From the NCBI RefSeq assembly GCF_014851685.1, contig NZ_JACVAC010000015.1, positions 48,524 to 112,523 on the forward strand: a stretch of DNA of 64,000 bases, read 5' to 3'. Shown here one piece after another: positions 33,706-42,493 of the stretch (position 1 is the stretch's first letter; every line of letters starts with the position of its first letter). A program made the translations under genes and the position numbers. The notes beneath the pieces were generated by a model. It was not told the origin of the DNA. It was given only the letters and a program-made list of their open reading frames with translations, and ran no database searches. The stretch comes from Pseudomonas sp. PDM05 (GTDB lineage: Bacteria > Pseudomonadota > Gammaproteobacteria > Pseudomonadales > Pseudomonadaceae).

Positions 33706-35625
33706 ATGAACAGCTGGTTCGGTAACATCAGCGTCAACCTCAAACTCGGCCTGGGCTTCGGCCTGGTACTGGTCCTCACTTCGATCCTGGCCCTGACCGG
33801 CTGGACCAGCCTGGGCGGCCTGATCGACCGCAGCAACTGGATGAGCGATATCACCCAGCTCAATGCCTCGCTGACCAAGCTGCGCATCGTGCGCCTGCAA
33901 TACATGCTGGCCAACGGTGACGAAGCCGTGGCACAAACCGTACAGACCAACCTGGACGCGTTCGCTGCCCAGCAACAAAAGCTGCTGGACAGCTTCAAGA
34001 GCCCGGATAACCTCAAGCTGCTCAACGAGCAGAAAAGCGTCATCACCGCCTACCAGCAATCCTTGAACAAAATGCGCGAGGCCTACCGTAACGGCAACGC
34101 CGCGCGCCAGGTCATGGGTGACAAGGCCGACATCGCCAACGCCCAGATCAATGCCCTGGACACCAGCGTGCAGCAGATGGCCGACAGTCCGGAGCGTTTC
34201 GTCCAGTACCAGGCACTGACCCGGGCCAAGGAAGAGTTCCAGCTCGCCCGTTATGAAGTGCGTGGCTACACCGGCAACGTCAACGCCGAAACCGAAGCCC
34301 GCGCCGCCGCACAAATCGAAAAAGCCATCAGTGGCTTGAAAAAGCTCAGCGCCGTCTTTGGTTCCGAACAGCAAACCGCACTGGCTTCGCTTGAAACCGC
34401 CCTTGGCGCCTACCGCACCGCCGTACAAAGCTACAAGGCCGCCAACGCCAACATCGTCAGCGCTCGCGCAGAAATGACCACCCAAGGTGCCGACATCGTC
34501 ACCATCAGCGACAAGCTCTACGACATCCAGCTTGAGCGCCGCGACGCCGAAAGCGCCCAGGCCCGCAGCCTGCAATTGATCAGCACCTTGCTGGCCCTGC
34601 TGGTCGGGGTTATCGCCGCACTGGTCATCACCCGCCAGATCACCCGCCCACTGCAGGAAACCCTGGCCGTGGTCGAGCGCATCGCTTCCGGCGACTTGAG
34701 CCACAACATCCAGGTCACCCGCCGCGACGAACTGGGCGTGCTGCAACAAGGCATCCAGCGCATGGGCACGACCCTGCGCGAGCTGATCAGCGGTATCCGC
34801 GACGGTGTGACACAAATCGCCAGCGCCGCCGAAGAACTGTCGGCCGTGACCGAACAAACCAGCGCCGGGGTGAACAGCCAGAAGATCGAGACCGATCAGG
34901 TTGCCACCGCAATGCATGAAATGACCGCCACCGTGCAGGAAGTCGCGCGCAACGCTGAACAAGCCTCCCAAGCCGCCTCCGACGCCGACGGCCAAGCCCG
35001 CGAAGGCGACAAGGTGGTGGGTGAAGCGATCGCCCAGATCGAGCGCCTGGCCGCCGAAGTGGCACGTTCCACCGACGCCATGGCGCACCTGCAACAAGAG
35101 AGCAACAAGATCGGCAGCGTGATGGACGTGATCAAGGCCGTGGCCGAGCAGACCAACCTGCTGGCACTCAACGCCGCGATTGAAGCCGCGCGTGCCGGTG
35201 AAGCCGGTCGTGGGTTTGCCGTGGTCGCCGATGAAGTGCGGGGCCTGGCCCAGCGCACACAGAAATCCACCGAGGAAATCGAAGGCCTGGTCGCCGGTTT
35301 GCAGAACGGCACCCAGCAAGTGGCCAATGTGATGAACAACAGCCGCAGCCTCACCGACAGCAGCGTCGAGCTGACGCGCAAGGCCGGTGTGTCCCTGGAA
35401 AACATCACCCGCACGGTGTCGAACATCCAGTCGATGAACCAACAGATTGCCGCCGCCGCCGAACAGCAGAGTGCCGTGGCAGAAGAGATCAGCCGCAGTA
35501 TCGTGAACGTGCGTGATGTCTCGGAACAGACGGCTACGGCGAGTGACGAGACGGCGAAATCGAGTGTTGAATTGGCGCGTTTGGGTAGCCAGTTGCAGCA
35601 GATGGTCAGCCATTTCCGGGTGTAG
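33706..35625 (+). CDS. Methyl-accepting chemotaxis protein (HBM-type sensor)
   Basis: A 639-residue receptor with GGAG before the ATG. Transmembrane helix 1 (about residues 11-33), an all-helical periplasmic domain of about 250 residues with the length and heptad character of helical bimodular (HBM/McpS-like) sensors, transmembrane helix 2 (about 288-308, ending VITRQITRPL), HAMP, and the cytoplasmic signalling hairpin with the conserved tip EQTNLLALNAAIEAARAGE. HBM receptors often bind organic acids such as TCA intermediates; the ligand here is not determined. The FliA-type promoter upstream ties expression to motility. Confidence 0.92.
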   Translation: MNSWFGNISVNLKLGLGFGLVLVLTSILALTGWTSLGGLIDRSNWMSDITQLNASLTKLRIVRLQYMLANGDEAVAQTVQTNLDAFAAQQQKLLDSFKSPDNLKLLNEQKSVITAYQQSLNKMREAYRNGNAARQVMGDKADIANAQINALDTSVQQMADSPERFVQYQALTRAKEEFQLARYEVRGYTGNVNAETEARAAAQIEKAISGLKKLSAVFGSEQQTALASLETALGAYRTAVQSYKAANANIVSARAEMTTQGADIVTISDKLYDIQLERRDAESAQARSLQLISTLLALLVGVIAALVITRQITRPLQETLAVVERIASGDLSHNIQVTRRDELGVLQQGIQRMGTTLRELISGIRDGVTQIASAAEELSAVTEQTSAGVNSQKIETDQVATAMHEMTATVQEVARNAEQASQAASDADGQAREGDKVVGEAIAQIERLAAEVARSTDAMAHLQQESNKIGSVMDVIKAVAEQTNLLALNAAIEAARAGEAGRGFAVVADEVRGLAQRTQKSTEEIEGLVAGLQNGTQQVANVMNNSRSLTDSSVELTRKAGVSLENITRTVSNIQSMNQQIAAAAEQQSAVAEEISRSIVNVRDVSEQTATASDETAKSSVELARLGSQLQQMVSHFRV

Positions 35626-35631
35626 GAAACC

Positions 35632-35663
35632 AAAAAGCCGCCTCGGCCTGAACCGAGGCGGCT
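35632..35663 (-). terminator. Terminator of the 32-residue small-protein gene
   Basis: An 11-bp stem AGCCGCCTCGG / CCGAGGCGGCT with a 6-nt loop. On the minus strand it is followed by TTTTTGG; on the plus strand there is no T-run. It lies 15 bp after the small gene's stop. Confidence 0.8.
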
Positions 35664-35677
35664 CCACTTCTCAGACC

Positions 35678-35776
35678 TTAGCGGTCATCGAAGCTGTCCC
35701 GCAGGAACTTCCAGACGTGATAAGCACGCAGGCAGTTCACTACGAGGTTCCACGTACGTCGTGCAAACTTAGACAT
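35678..35776 (-). CDS. Small basic protein, 32 residues
   Basis: ATG at 35776 with an excellent GGAGG seven nt upstream, 32 codons, TAA at 35678-35680, then a strong terminator. The peptide begins MSKFARRTWNLVV and ends FLRDSFDDR; it has one Cys, three aromatic Trp/Tyr positions in the middle and an amphipathic helix (WNLVVNCLRAYHVWKFL) but no full membrane segment. I know no family for it. The ribosome site lies in the 3' arm of a GGCCC/GGGCC hairpin, so translation may be regulated. Context: monocistronic, between a chemoreceptor and a VOC gene, with a leader of unknown length. Confidence 0.65.
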   Translation of the reverse strand: MSKFARRTWNLVVNCLRAYHVWKFLRDSFDDR

Positions 35777-35780
35777 ACTC

Positions 35781-35800
35781 GGCCCTCCGTGAGTTGGGCC
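35781..35800 (-). promoter_or_regulatory. Hairpin overlapping the small gene's ribosome site
   Basis: In the minus-strand RNA GGCCC pairs with GGGCC across a 10-nt loop, and the second arm is part of GGAGGGCC, the ribosome site of the 32-residue gene. Confidence 0.5.
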
Positions 35801-35842
35801 TTACCTCCAGCGCACTTACCGGAACATGTGAGCCTTCGGATG

Positions 35843-35862
35843 CAAGCCAATGCTCCTGTGAG
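35843..35862. repeat. 20-bp direct repeat, copy 1
   Basis: CAAGCCAATGCTCCTGTGAG, identical to 36117-36136. Followed by GGCTGGGTTT (35865-35874), which is the reverse complement of AAACCCAGCC after copy 2. The gap 35777-36207 contains no larger gene that I can support. Confidence 0.85.
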
Positions 35863-36017
35863 GCGGCTGGGTTTATGGTCCTCCCGCATGAATCCGGCAC
35901 GGATTACTAGCCCGTGGCGATCGGTCCAAAATTTGCGCGCGAACCCAGTCCCCCTCCTCACGATGTACATAGAACGAGGACGATGCTAGCTCAGCGATCT
36001 ACGCTAAGGTGTTACAG

Positions 36018-36054
36018 GCAACAATTCTCCCGATCCAAAGTTGTTGCTTTTTTT
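36018..36054 (+). terminator. Possible rho-independent terminator, plus strand
   Basis: GCAACAA (36018-36024) pairs with TTGTTGC (36041-36047) around a 16-nt loop, followed by seven T. No plus-strand gene lies directly upstream, so a small RNA or a chemoreceptor 3' extension may end here. Confidence 0.5.
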
Positions 36055-36116
36055 GCAGTGGAAACCACTTTTTGTCGGGTCTTGCATAAAGTTTTGAGCG
36101 ACAGTAGCATCGCTGA

Positions 36117-36136
36117 CAAGCCAATGCTCCTGTGAG
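36117..36136. repeat. 20-bp direct repeat, copy 2
   Basis: Second perfect copy of CAAGCCAATGCTCCTGTGAG, followed by AAACCCAGCC (36142-36151) and a small CCCAG/CTGGG hairpin just before the terminator at 36167. Confidence 0.85.
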
Positions 36137-36166
36137 ACATCAAACCCAGCCACTAACTGGGATTGC

Positions 36167-36195
36167 AAAAAACCGCCCTCCCAAGGCGGTTTTTT
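36167..36195. terminator. Bidirectional terminator downstream of the VOC gene
   Basis: AAAAAACCGCC / GGCGGTTTTTT with a 7-nt loop; ends the VOC gene on the minus strand and could end a plus-strand transcript from the repeat region. Confidence 0.8.
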
Positions 36196-36207
36196 ATTGC
36201 CTGCGAT

Positions 36208-36576
36208 TTACCCCTCGCCCTCCTCAACAAACACCACCCGATTCCCAAACGGGTCCTTGATGCTCATCTCCCGCGAGCCCCACGGTGTTGGCTCAACCTC
36301 AGGCTTGGCATAGCGATAGTCCTTGCCCTGCAACTGCTGCTGATAGGCGTCCACGCCTTGTGCCTGAATTCGCACCGCTGCGCCCGGCGAGGCGTCACCA
36401 TGATGCTCGGTCAGGTGCAACACACATTCCCCCAGTGACACTTGCAGATACAGCGGAAAATTCGCCTCGAAACGATGCTGCCAATCCACCTTGAACCCCA
36501 GGAACTCGACGTAGAACTCCAACGCCTTGGCCTCGTCGAAAATCCGCAAAATGGGGATGACTTTTCCTAAGTGCAT
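36208..36576 (-). CDS. Glyoxalase/bleomycin-resistance (VOC) family protein
   Basis: A 122-residue single-domain VOC protein. Paired beta-alpha-beta modules are visible: VIPILRIFDEAKALEFYVEFLGFKVDWQHRF (the BRP-like first half) and the C-terminal PWGSREMSIKDPFGNRVVFVEEG. ECVLHLTEHHGDASPGA is typical of the glyoxalase-superfamily proteins listed as bleomycin-resistance-like. Substrate or drug bound cannot be stated. Cytoplasmic. Confidence 0.88.
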   Translation of the reverse strand: MHLGKVIPILRIFDEAKALEFYVEFLGFKVDWQHRFEANFPLYLQVSLGECVLHLTEHHGDASPGAAVRIQAQGVDAYQQQLQGKDYRYAKPEVEPTPWGSREMSIKDPFGNRVVFVEEGEG

Positions 36577-36606
36577 GGCAACCGCTCCGTGTATGAAAAG
36601 CCCCCA

Positions 36607-38070
36607 CTATAGAGACGAAAAACCACAACGCAAATCGCCATTGCGCGCCAGGAACCGGCCGGCGTGTTGGCCATTGGCCTGCCCCTCGCAGTAACTCAAC
36701 ACGCCGTTGACCCACACCCCGTCAATGCCCTGCGCCGCCCGTTGCGGGTCCTTGAAATCGGCCACATCACGCACGCGCAACGGGTCGAACAGCACCAGGT
36801 CGGCCCAGTGCCCTTGGCGAATTTCGCCACGCTCGGCCAAGCCAAACCGCGCCGCCGACAAGCCGGTCATCTTGTGCACCGCCGTGTGCAGCGGGAACAG
36901 CCCCACATCCCGGCTGAAATGCCCGAGCACCCGCGCAAACGCGCCCCACAACCGTGGGTGGGGGAACGGGTCTTCCGGCAACCCATCCGAGCCCACCATG
37001 GACAATGGATGCGCGAGGATGCGGCGCACATCCGCCTCGTCCATCCCGTAGTACACCGCCCCCGCCGGTTGCAGGCGACGTGCAGCATCCATCAGCGAAA
37101 CGTCCCACTCGGCGGCGATGTCCTGCAAATCACGCCCGCCCAACTCGGGGTGCGGCGTCGACCACGTGATGGTGATACGAAACGCGTCGGTGACTTGCTT
37201 CAGATCCAGGGTCGAAGAACTCGCCGCATAGGGGTAACAATCACAGCCCACCGGGTGGGTTTTCGCCGCCGACTCCAGCGCGACCAACAGCTGCGGACTG
37301 CGCCCCCAATTACCCGCTCCGGCACATTTGAGGTGAGAAATGATCACCGGAACCCTGGCGTGCCGGCCGATCAGGAACGCCTCGTCCATGGCCTCCAGCA
37401 CCGGCTCGAACTCACTGCGCAAATGGGTGGTGTACACCGCGCCGAACGCCGTCAGTTCTTCACTCAGTTGCAGCACTTCATCGGTCTCGGCGCTAAACGC
37501 ACTGGCGTAGGCCAGGCCTGTGGATAAACCGAGGGCGCCAGCCGCGAGGCTGTCTTGCAATTGCTCGCGCATGGCGGTGATTTCGTCCGGCGTGGCGGTG
37601 CGATGCAGATCGTCCATATGGTTGCTGCGCAACGCCGTGTGGCCGATCAACGCCGCGACGTTGACCGCTGGATGGGCACTTTCCACGGCCGTGCGGTAAT
37701 CGGCAAACCGTGGATAAGTGAACGCCTCACGCGTGCCCAGCAAATTCATCGGGTCCGGTGGGTCACCGCGCAAACTCACTGGCGAGGCGCTGATGCCACA
37801 GTTGCCGACAATCACCGTGGTCACCCCCTGGCTCAGCTTGGGCAGCATCTGCGGCTGGCGGATCACCATGGTGTCGTCGTGGGTGTGCACGTCGATAAAC
37901 CCCGGCGCCAGCACGCGCCCCGTGGCGTCGATCTGAGCCGTGGCCGTTGCCTGCGACAAATCACCGATCGCCGCGATGCGCCCCTCCCACAGTCCCACAT
38001 CGGCGATGTACCCGGGGGTGTTGCTGCCATCAATGATCAGCGCCTGGCGAATCAGCGTGTCGTACTTCAT
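36607..38070 (-). CDS. N-acyl-D-amino-acid deacylase (D-aminoacylase)
   Basis: A 487-residue amidohydrolase-superfamily enzyme. Start MKYDTLIRQALIIDG at 38070, 1 bp after the rpiR-type stop. Metal motif DVHTHDD (HxH), NCGISASP containing the bridging Cys known in D-aminoacylases, the His in IISHLKCAG, and the late Asp in MVGSDGLPEDPFPHPR. It hydrolyses N-acyl-D-amino acids to free D-amino acids. Last gene of an operon with a GntP-type permease and an RpiR-type regulator, which suggests uptake and use of acylated D-amino acids or related sugar-acid compounds. Confidence 0.92.
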   Translation of the reverse strand: MKYDTLIRQALIIDGSNTPGYIADVGLWEGRIAAIGDLSQATATAQIDATGRVLAPGFIDVHTHDDTMVIRQPQMLPKLSQGVTTVIVGNCGISASPVSLRGDPPDPMNLLGTREAFTYPRFADYRTAVESAHPAVNVAALIGHTALRSNHMDDLHRTATPDEITAMREQLQDSLAAGALGLSTGLAYASAFSAETDEVLQLSEELTAFGAVYTTHLRSEFEPVLEAMDEAFLIGRHARVPVIISHLKCAGAGNWGRSPQLLVALESAAKTHPVGCDCYPYAASSSTLDLKQVTDAFRITITWSTPHPELGGRDLQDIAAEWDVSLMDAARRLQPAGAVYYGMDEADVRRILAHPLSMVGSDGLPEDPFPHPRLWGAFARVLGHFSRDVGLFPLHTAVHKMTGLSAARFGLAERGEIRQGHWADLVLFDPLRVRDVADFKDPQRAAQGIDGVWVNGVLSYCEGQANGQHAGRFLARNGDLRCGFSSL

Positions 38071-38071
38071 A

Positions 38072-38932
38072 TCAGTCTCCAAGCGGCAGGCTGTCGGGGC
38101 CGCCGCGGTATTCGTCGAGGGCCAGCTTGATGCGGCGCAGGCGCTCGCGGTTGTCGTCCGGCTGGGCCAGTGCCAGCTCGGTGGCGAGCAGGTCGATGGC
38201 CAGCAGCATGCCGTAGCGCGCCGCCGTGGGTTTGTAGATAAAACTGGTTTCGGCCGGTTGCAGCGGCAGCAGGACATCCGCCAACTGCGCCAAGGGTGAG
38301 TCGGCCAAGGTGATGGCGATGACGCGTGCATCGTAATTGCGCGCCAGTGCCACCACGTCCAGCAGCTCAGGCGTGCGGCCGGTCAAGGAACACACAATCA
38401 ACGCGTGATCCGAGCCCAGGGTCGCCGCCGTGACACGCATCATCACCGGGTCATGGCAGGCGGCAATCGGATAGCCCAGGCGCACCAGGCGCACCTGCAA
38501 TTCGTCGCTGCACAGGCTCGACGGGCCGCCCATGCCAAACGCGTGGACCATCCGTGCCTTGCCCAGCAGGCTGACCGCATCGGCAAACCCTGCCTGGTTG
38601 AACCCCGACAAGTGCTGGCGCAAAGTCGCCTCGATGTCGCCAAGAATCTGCCGATGAAACGCCGACTGCTCAGGCTTGCCCGCCGGGTCCAGAAAACGGC
38701 TGCCCACCCCACTGGCCTGGGCCAATTGCAGGCGCAGGTCACGCAAATCGCGACAGCCCACGCTGCGCGCAAACCGCGACAGTGTGGCCGTGCTGACCTC
38801 GGCCCGCTGGGACAACGCTTCCAGGCTGGCCGACGCGGCAAACCCCACGTCGTCGAGCAGCAGCCTGGCGATACGCCCTTCACCGGCGCTGAAGGAATCC
38901 TGGCGGGCACGGATCTGGTAGAGGATGTCCAT
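38072..38932 (-). CDS. MurR/RpiR-family regulator
   Basis: A 286-residue regulator: N-terminal RpiR helix-turn-helix (ARLLLDDVGFAASASLEALSQRAEVSTATLSRFARSVG pattern, residues 20-60) and a C-terminal SIS domain (HAFGMGGPSSLCSDELQVRL; VCSLTGRTPELLDVVALAR), which binds phosphosugars or related ligands. Encoded between permease and deacylase genes in one operon (gaps 12 and 1 bp), so it probably controls this operon in response to a pathway intermediate. Confidence 0.92.
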   Translation of the reverse strand: MDILYQIRARQDSFSAGEGRIARLLLDDVGFAASASLEALSQRAEVSTATLSRFARSVGCRDLRDLRLQLAQASGVGSRFLDPAGKPEQSAFHRQILGDIEATLRQHLSGFNQAGFADAVSLLGKARMVHAFGMGGPSSLCSDELQVRLVRLGYPIAACHDPVMMRVTAATLGSDHALIVCSLTGRTPELLDVVALARNYDARVIAITLADSPLAQLADVLLPLQPAETSFIYKPTAARYGMLLAIDLLATELALAQPDDNRERLRRIKLALDEYRGGPDSLPLGD

Positions 38933-38944
38933 GGAATCTCCGGG

Positions 38945-40294
38945 TTACAGAAGGCAGGACAGACCATAGGTGAGACCGAAGGCGACCACTGAAATCAAGG
39001 TCTCCAGCACGGTCCAGGTCTTGAAGGTCTGGATCACCGTCATATTGAAGTATTCCTTGATCAGCCAGAAGCCGCCGTCATTGACGTGGGAAAAGATCAC
39101 CGAACCCGCACCAGTGGCCAACACCAGCAATTCCGGGTGTGGATAACCCAGGCCCATGGCCACCGGCGCCACCACGCCGGAAGCGGTAGTCATGGCGACC
39201 GTCGCCGAGCCGGTGGCGATGCGCATCAACGCCGCGAACAGCCAGCCCATCACCAGTGGCGACAGCTGAAACGCGTGGGCCAGCCCCAGGATTTCATTGG
39301 TCACGCCCGCATCCACCAGGATGCGGTTCAAGCCGCCGCCCGCGCCCACCAGCAAGGTGATGCTCGCCGTCGGCGCCAGGCATTCGTTGGTGAACTTGAG
39401 GATCGACTCGCGGTTAAACCCCTGGGCGATGCCCAAGGTCCAGAAACTCACCAAGGTCGCCAGCAGCAGCGCAATCACCGAGTTGCCGATAAACAGCAGG
39501 AACTGGTTGAAACCGCTGCCCGGCGTCGAGATCACGTTGGCCCAACCACCAATCATCATCAGCACCACCGGCAGCAGGATCGTGCCCATGGTCAGCGCAA
39601 AACTGGGCAGGCGGGTACGCGGCTCGCGGTCGATGAACTGGCGTTCCAGCGGGTTTTGCGCCGGCAGGTGAATGCGCGGCACGATGAATTTGGCGTACAC
39701 GGGGCCGGCGATGATCGCCGTGGGAATACCGATCAAAATCGCATACAGCACGGTCTGCCCCACCGACGCGTTATACGCCAGCACCGCCATCATCGCCGCC
39801 GGGTGCGGTGGCACCAAGGCATGCACCACCGACAAACCGGCGACCATCGGCAAACCGACCATCAGGATCGACACGCCCACGCGTCGCGCCACGGTAAAGG
39901 CGATCGGCACCAGCAACACAAAACCGACCTCGAAAAACAGCGGCAGCCCCACCAGGAACGCGATGCAGACCATCGCCCAATGCGCATTGCGCTCGCCGAA
40001 CCGATTGATCAGGGTACGCGCCACCTGCTCGGCGCCGCCGGACTCGGCCATCATCTTGCCGAGCATGGTGCCCAGCGCCACGACCAGGGCGATGTGCCCC
40101 AGGGTCTTGCCGACGCCCGCTTCATACGAACCCATAATGGTGTCCGCCGGCATCCCGGCCAGCAGCGCCAGGCCGATTGACACCAGGGTGATGACGATAA
40201 ACGGGTTGAGTCGGTAGCGTGCAATCAGCACGATCAAAGCGATGATGGCGATGGCAGCGTATGCCAATAGCCCCAAGCCCGGTAATGCGGCCAT
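38945..40294 (-). CDS. GntP-family permease
   Basis: A 449-residue inner-membrane transporter; start MAALPGLGLL at 40294 has GAGGAG upstream. About twelve hydrophobic segments; GntP-type features: GVGKTLGHIALVVALGTMLGKMMAESGGAEQVA, VHALVPPHPAAM and LVGAGGGLNRIL. Family members carry gluconate and related acids by proton symport; here the operon partner suggests an N-acyl-D-amino acid or D-amino-acid-linked substrate. Confidence 0.92.
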   Translation of the reverse strand: MAALPGLGLLAYAAIAIIALIVLIARYRLNPFIVITLVSIGLALLAGMPADTIMGSYEAGVGKTLGHIALVVALGTMLGKMMAESGGAEQVARTLINRFGERNAHWAMVCIAFLVGLPLFFEVGFVLLVPIAFTVARRVGVSILMVGLPMVAGLSVVHALVPPHPAAMMAVLAYNASVGQTVLYAILIGIPTAIIAGPVYAKFIVPRIHLPAQNPLERQFIDREPRTRLPSFALTMGTILLPVVLMMIGGWANVISTPGSGFNQFLLFIGNSVIALLLATLVSFWTLGIAQGFNRESILKFTNECLAPTASITLLVGAGGGLNRILVDAGVTNEILGLAHAFQLSPLVMGWLFAALMRIATGSATVAMTTASGVVAPVAMGLGYPHPELLVLATGAGSVIFSHVNDGGFWLIKEYFNMTVIQTFKTWTVLETLISVVAFGLTYGLSCLL

Positions 40295-40542
40295 GCGGTA
40301 CTCCTCGGAAAGGGTCACGTCGAATAGGTTGTGAAAGTCATAAATCATTACCGATGAGTATTTTCAATTTTTATGAAAGTAATTTTCGCCCACAGACAAG
40401 CACTGTCGCCTGGGGATATGCCCGACAGCTGTGGATGAAAATTCGGGGGGTGTTCTTACATGAAGATCAGAGGATGTCGGAAACTCAAGCCTCGTCGTCG
40501 AGTCCTACAATGCGCAATCACTCACGCTCAGGAAACACGACC

Positions 40543-40923
40543 ATGACTCGTACATCCCTAGCCACCGGCGCCCTGCTCCTCGTCCTGTGCGGCGCGGCCT
40601 CGGCTGCCGAAAACGCGGCGTTGCAAAAATGCATGGACGGCGCCAACACCACCGCCGACATGGTCAATTGCAACGCCAAGGAAACCAAGGTGCAGGACAA
40701 GCGCCTGAACGCGGCCTACAAGACCGCCCTCGCCGCCCAGGAAGGCGCACGCAAACAGCAACTGCAAGACGTGCAGCGCCTGTGGATAAAATACCGCGAT
40801 GCCAATTGCGCCTTCGCCGGCTCAGCCACCGGAGGCAGCATCGATCAGGTCAACGGCTCCGGCTGCGTACTGGACATGACCCAGACCCGCGCCCAGGAAC
40901 TGGAAAACCTGGTCGGACCCTGA
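40543..40923 (+). CDS. LprI/DUF1311-family periplasmic protein
   Basis: A 126-residue protein with AGGAAA before the ATG and a signal peptide ending AASA|AENAAL. The DUF1311 core is present: CMDGANTTADMVNCNAKETKVQDKRLNAAYK (with two Cys), QDVQRLWIKYRDANCAF and a final Cys in GSGCVLDMTQTRAQEL, giving four Cys for disulfides. LprI of mycobacteria inhibits lysozyme; related proteobacterial proteins may protect murein, but this is by family only. Confidence 0.88.
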   Translation: MTRTSLATGALLLVLCGAASAAENAALQKCMDGANTTADMVNCNAKETKVQDKRLNAAYKTALAAQEGARKQQLQDVQRLWIKYRDANCAFAGSATGGSIDQVNGSGCVLDMTQTRAQELENLVGP

Positions 40924-40962
40924 CCCTGTAGGAATAAGCTCCCTCGCCACAAGGTTCCACCA

Positions 40963-42408
40963 TCAGTCGTGATGCACCTTGGCGCGCTTGAGCAGCTTCT
41001 TGCAGCGCTCCGACAAATGCAGCACCCGCAGGTGCTTGCCGGCCTTGGCATACCGCTCGCGCAAGGTCATCAGCGCGGCAATCGCTGAATAATCGACAAA
41101 GCTCAGGTGCCGGCAATCCAGCGTCACCTGCGCCGGGTCGCCCGCCGGGTCGAACTGGTTCAAGAACGGCGTGGTCGAGGCGAAGAACAAGGTGCCGTGC
41201 ACCCGATAGAGCTTGCTGCCATCGGCCTCCAGATGCGTATCGGCGTACAACTCGCGGGCCTGTTGCCAGGCGAAGTTCAGCGCCGCAATCACGATCCCGC
41301 ACAGCACGGCGGTGGCCAGGTCGGTGAACACGGTGATCACCGTCACTGCCAGGATCACCAGCACATCGTTGAGCGGCACCTTGTTGATCACCCGCAAGGA
41401 CGCCCAGGCGAAGGTCTGCTGGGACACCACGAACATCACCCCGACCAGCGCCGCCAGCGGAATGCGCTCGATAAACGGCGACAGGAACAGGATAAACAAC
41501 AGGATCATCACCCCGGCAAACACCCCGGAAAAACGCCCGCGCCCGCCGGAGCTGAGGTTGATCACGGTTTGCCCGATCATCGCGCAACCCCCCATGCCGC
41601 CGAACACGCCCGAGACCATATTCGCCGCGCCCAGGGCCACGCTTTCGCGATCAGGGTAGCCACGGGTCTCGGTGATTTCGTCGGTGAGGTTAAGGGTGAG
41701 CAGGGTTTCCAGCAGGCCGACCATGGCCATCAGGAACGCGTACGGCGCGATGATGCCAAGGGTTTCCAGGGTCCAGGGGACCTGCGGCAGCGCAAACGTC
41801 GGCAGGCCGCCGGCGATGTGGGCCATATCGCCCAGGGTGCGGGTCGGCAGGCCGAGCAGGTACACCGCCAGGCCCACGCCGAGGATCGCCACCAGCGCCG
41901 GCGGCACTGCGCGGGTGATGCGCGGCAGCAGGTAGACGATGGCCATGGTCACCAGCACCAGGCCGATCATCACATACAGCGGCGTGCCGCCGAGCCAGTG
42001 TTCACCGCTCTTGAAATGCTCCAGTTGCGCCAATGCAATGATGATCGCCAGGCCGTTGACGAACCCCAGCATCACCGGGTGCGGCACCATGCGCACCAGC
42101 TTGCCCAGGCGCAACAGGCCAAAGGCGATCATGATCAACCCGCCCAGCAGCACCGTGGCCAGCAGGTACTCCACACCGTGTTGCACCACCAGCGCGACGA
42201 TCACCACCGCCATCGACCCTGCCGCACCCGAGACCATGCCGGGACGACCGCCGAACAGCGCCGTGAGCGTGCAGATGATAAAGGCGCCGTAGAGTCCCAT
42301 CAGCGGGTTGAGATGGGCCACCAGGGCAAAGGCGATGCATTCGGGCAGCAGCGCGAAAGACGTGGTGAGGCCGGCCAGGGCATCGGCGCGCAGACGGGTG
42401 AGGTTCAT
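40963..42408 (-). CDS. SulP-family anion transporter with STAS domain
   Basis: A 481-residue protein (start MNLTRLRADALAG at 42408; a TTG at 42453 is in frame). The membrane part has about ten to twelve helices with the SulP core (GLTTSFALLPECIAFALVAHLNPLMGLYGAF; GMGGCAMIGQTVINLSSGGRGR), and residues about 385-481 form a STAS domain (VTLDCRHLSFVDYSAIAAL). Transports sulfate, bicarbonate or dicarboxylates; the substrate is not determined by sequence. Inner membrane, single gene. Confidence 0.92.
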   Translation of the reverse strand: MNLTRLRADALAGLTTSFALLPECIAFALVAHLNPLMGLYGAFIICTLTALFGGRPGMVSGAAGSMAVVIVALVVQHGVEYLLATVLLGGLIMIAFGLLRLGKLVRMVPHPVMLGFVNGLAIIIALAQLEHFKSGEHWLGGTPLYVMIGLVLVTMAIVYLLPRITRAVPPALVAILGVGLAVYLLGLPTRTLGDMAHIAGGLPTFALPQVPWTLETLGIIAPYAFLMAMVGLLETLLTLNLTDEITETRGYPDRESVALGAANMVSGVFGGMGGCAMIGQTVINLSSGGRGRFSGVFAGVMILLFILFLSPFIERIPLAALVGVMFVVSQQTFAWASLRVINKVPLNDVLVILAVTVITVFTDLATAVLCGIVIAALNFAWQQARELYADTHLEADGSKLYRVHGTLFFASTTPFLNQFDPAGDPAQVTLDCRHLSFVDYSAIAALMTLRERYAKAGKHLRVLHLSERCKKLLKRAKVHHD

Positions 42409-42493
42409 GAAGTACCAGGGTAAGGCGGGAATAAGGCGGGCGATGGTACGCAATTGCCGGGGGGTGGGGCTAGTCTGGTGGACCGTGTCGGGC

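Noticed and set aside
35740..35970. A 76-codon minus-strand open frame overlapping the small-protein gene start
   Set aside because: It has no ribosome site at its first ATG and runs through the hairpin and repeat elements; the 32-codon gene in another frame has much better signals. It could still be a coupled leader frame, but I cannot support it.
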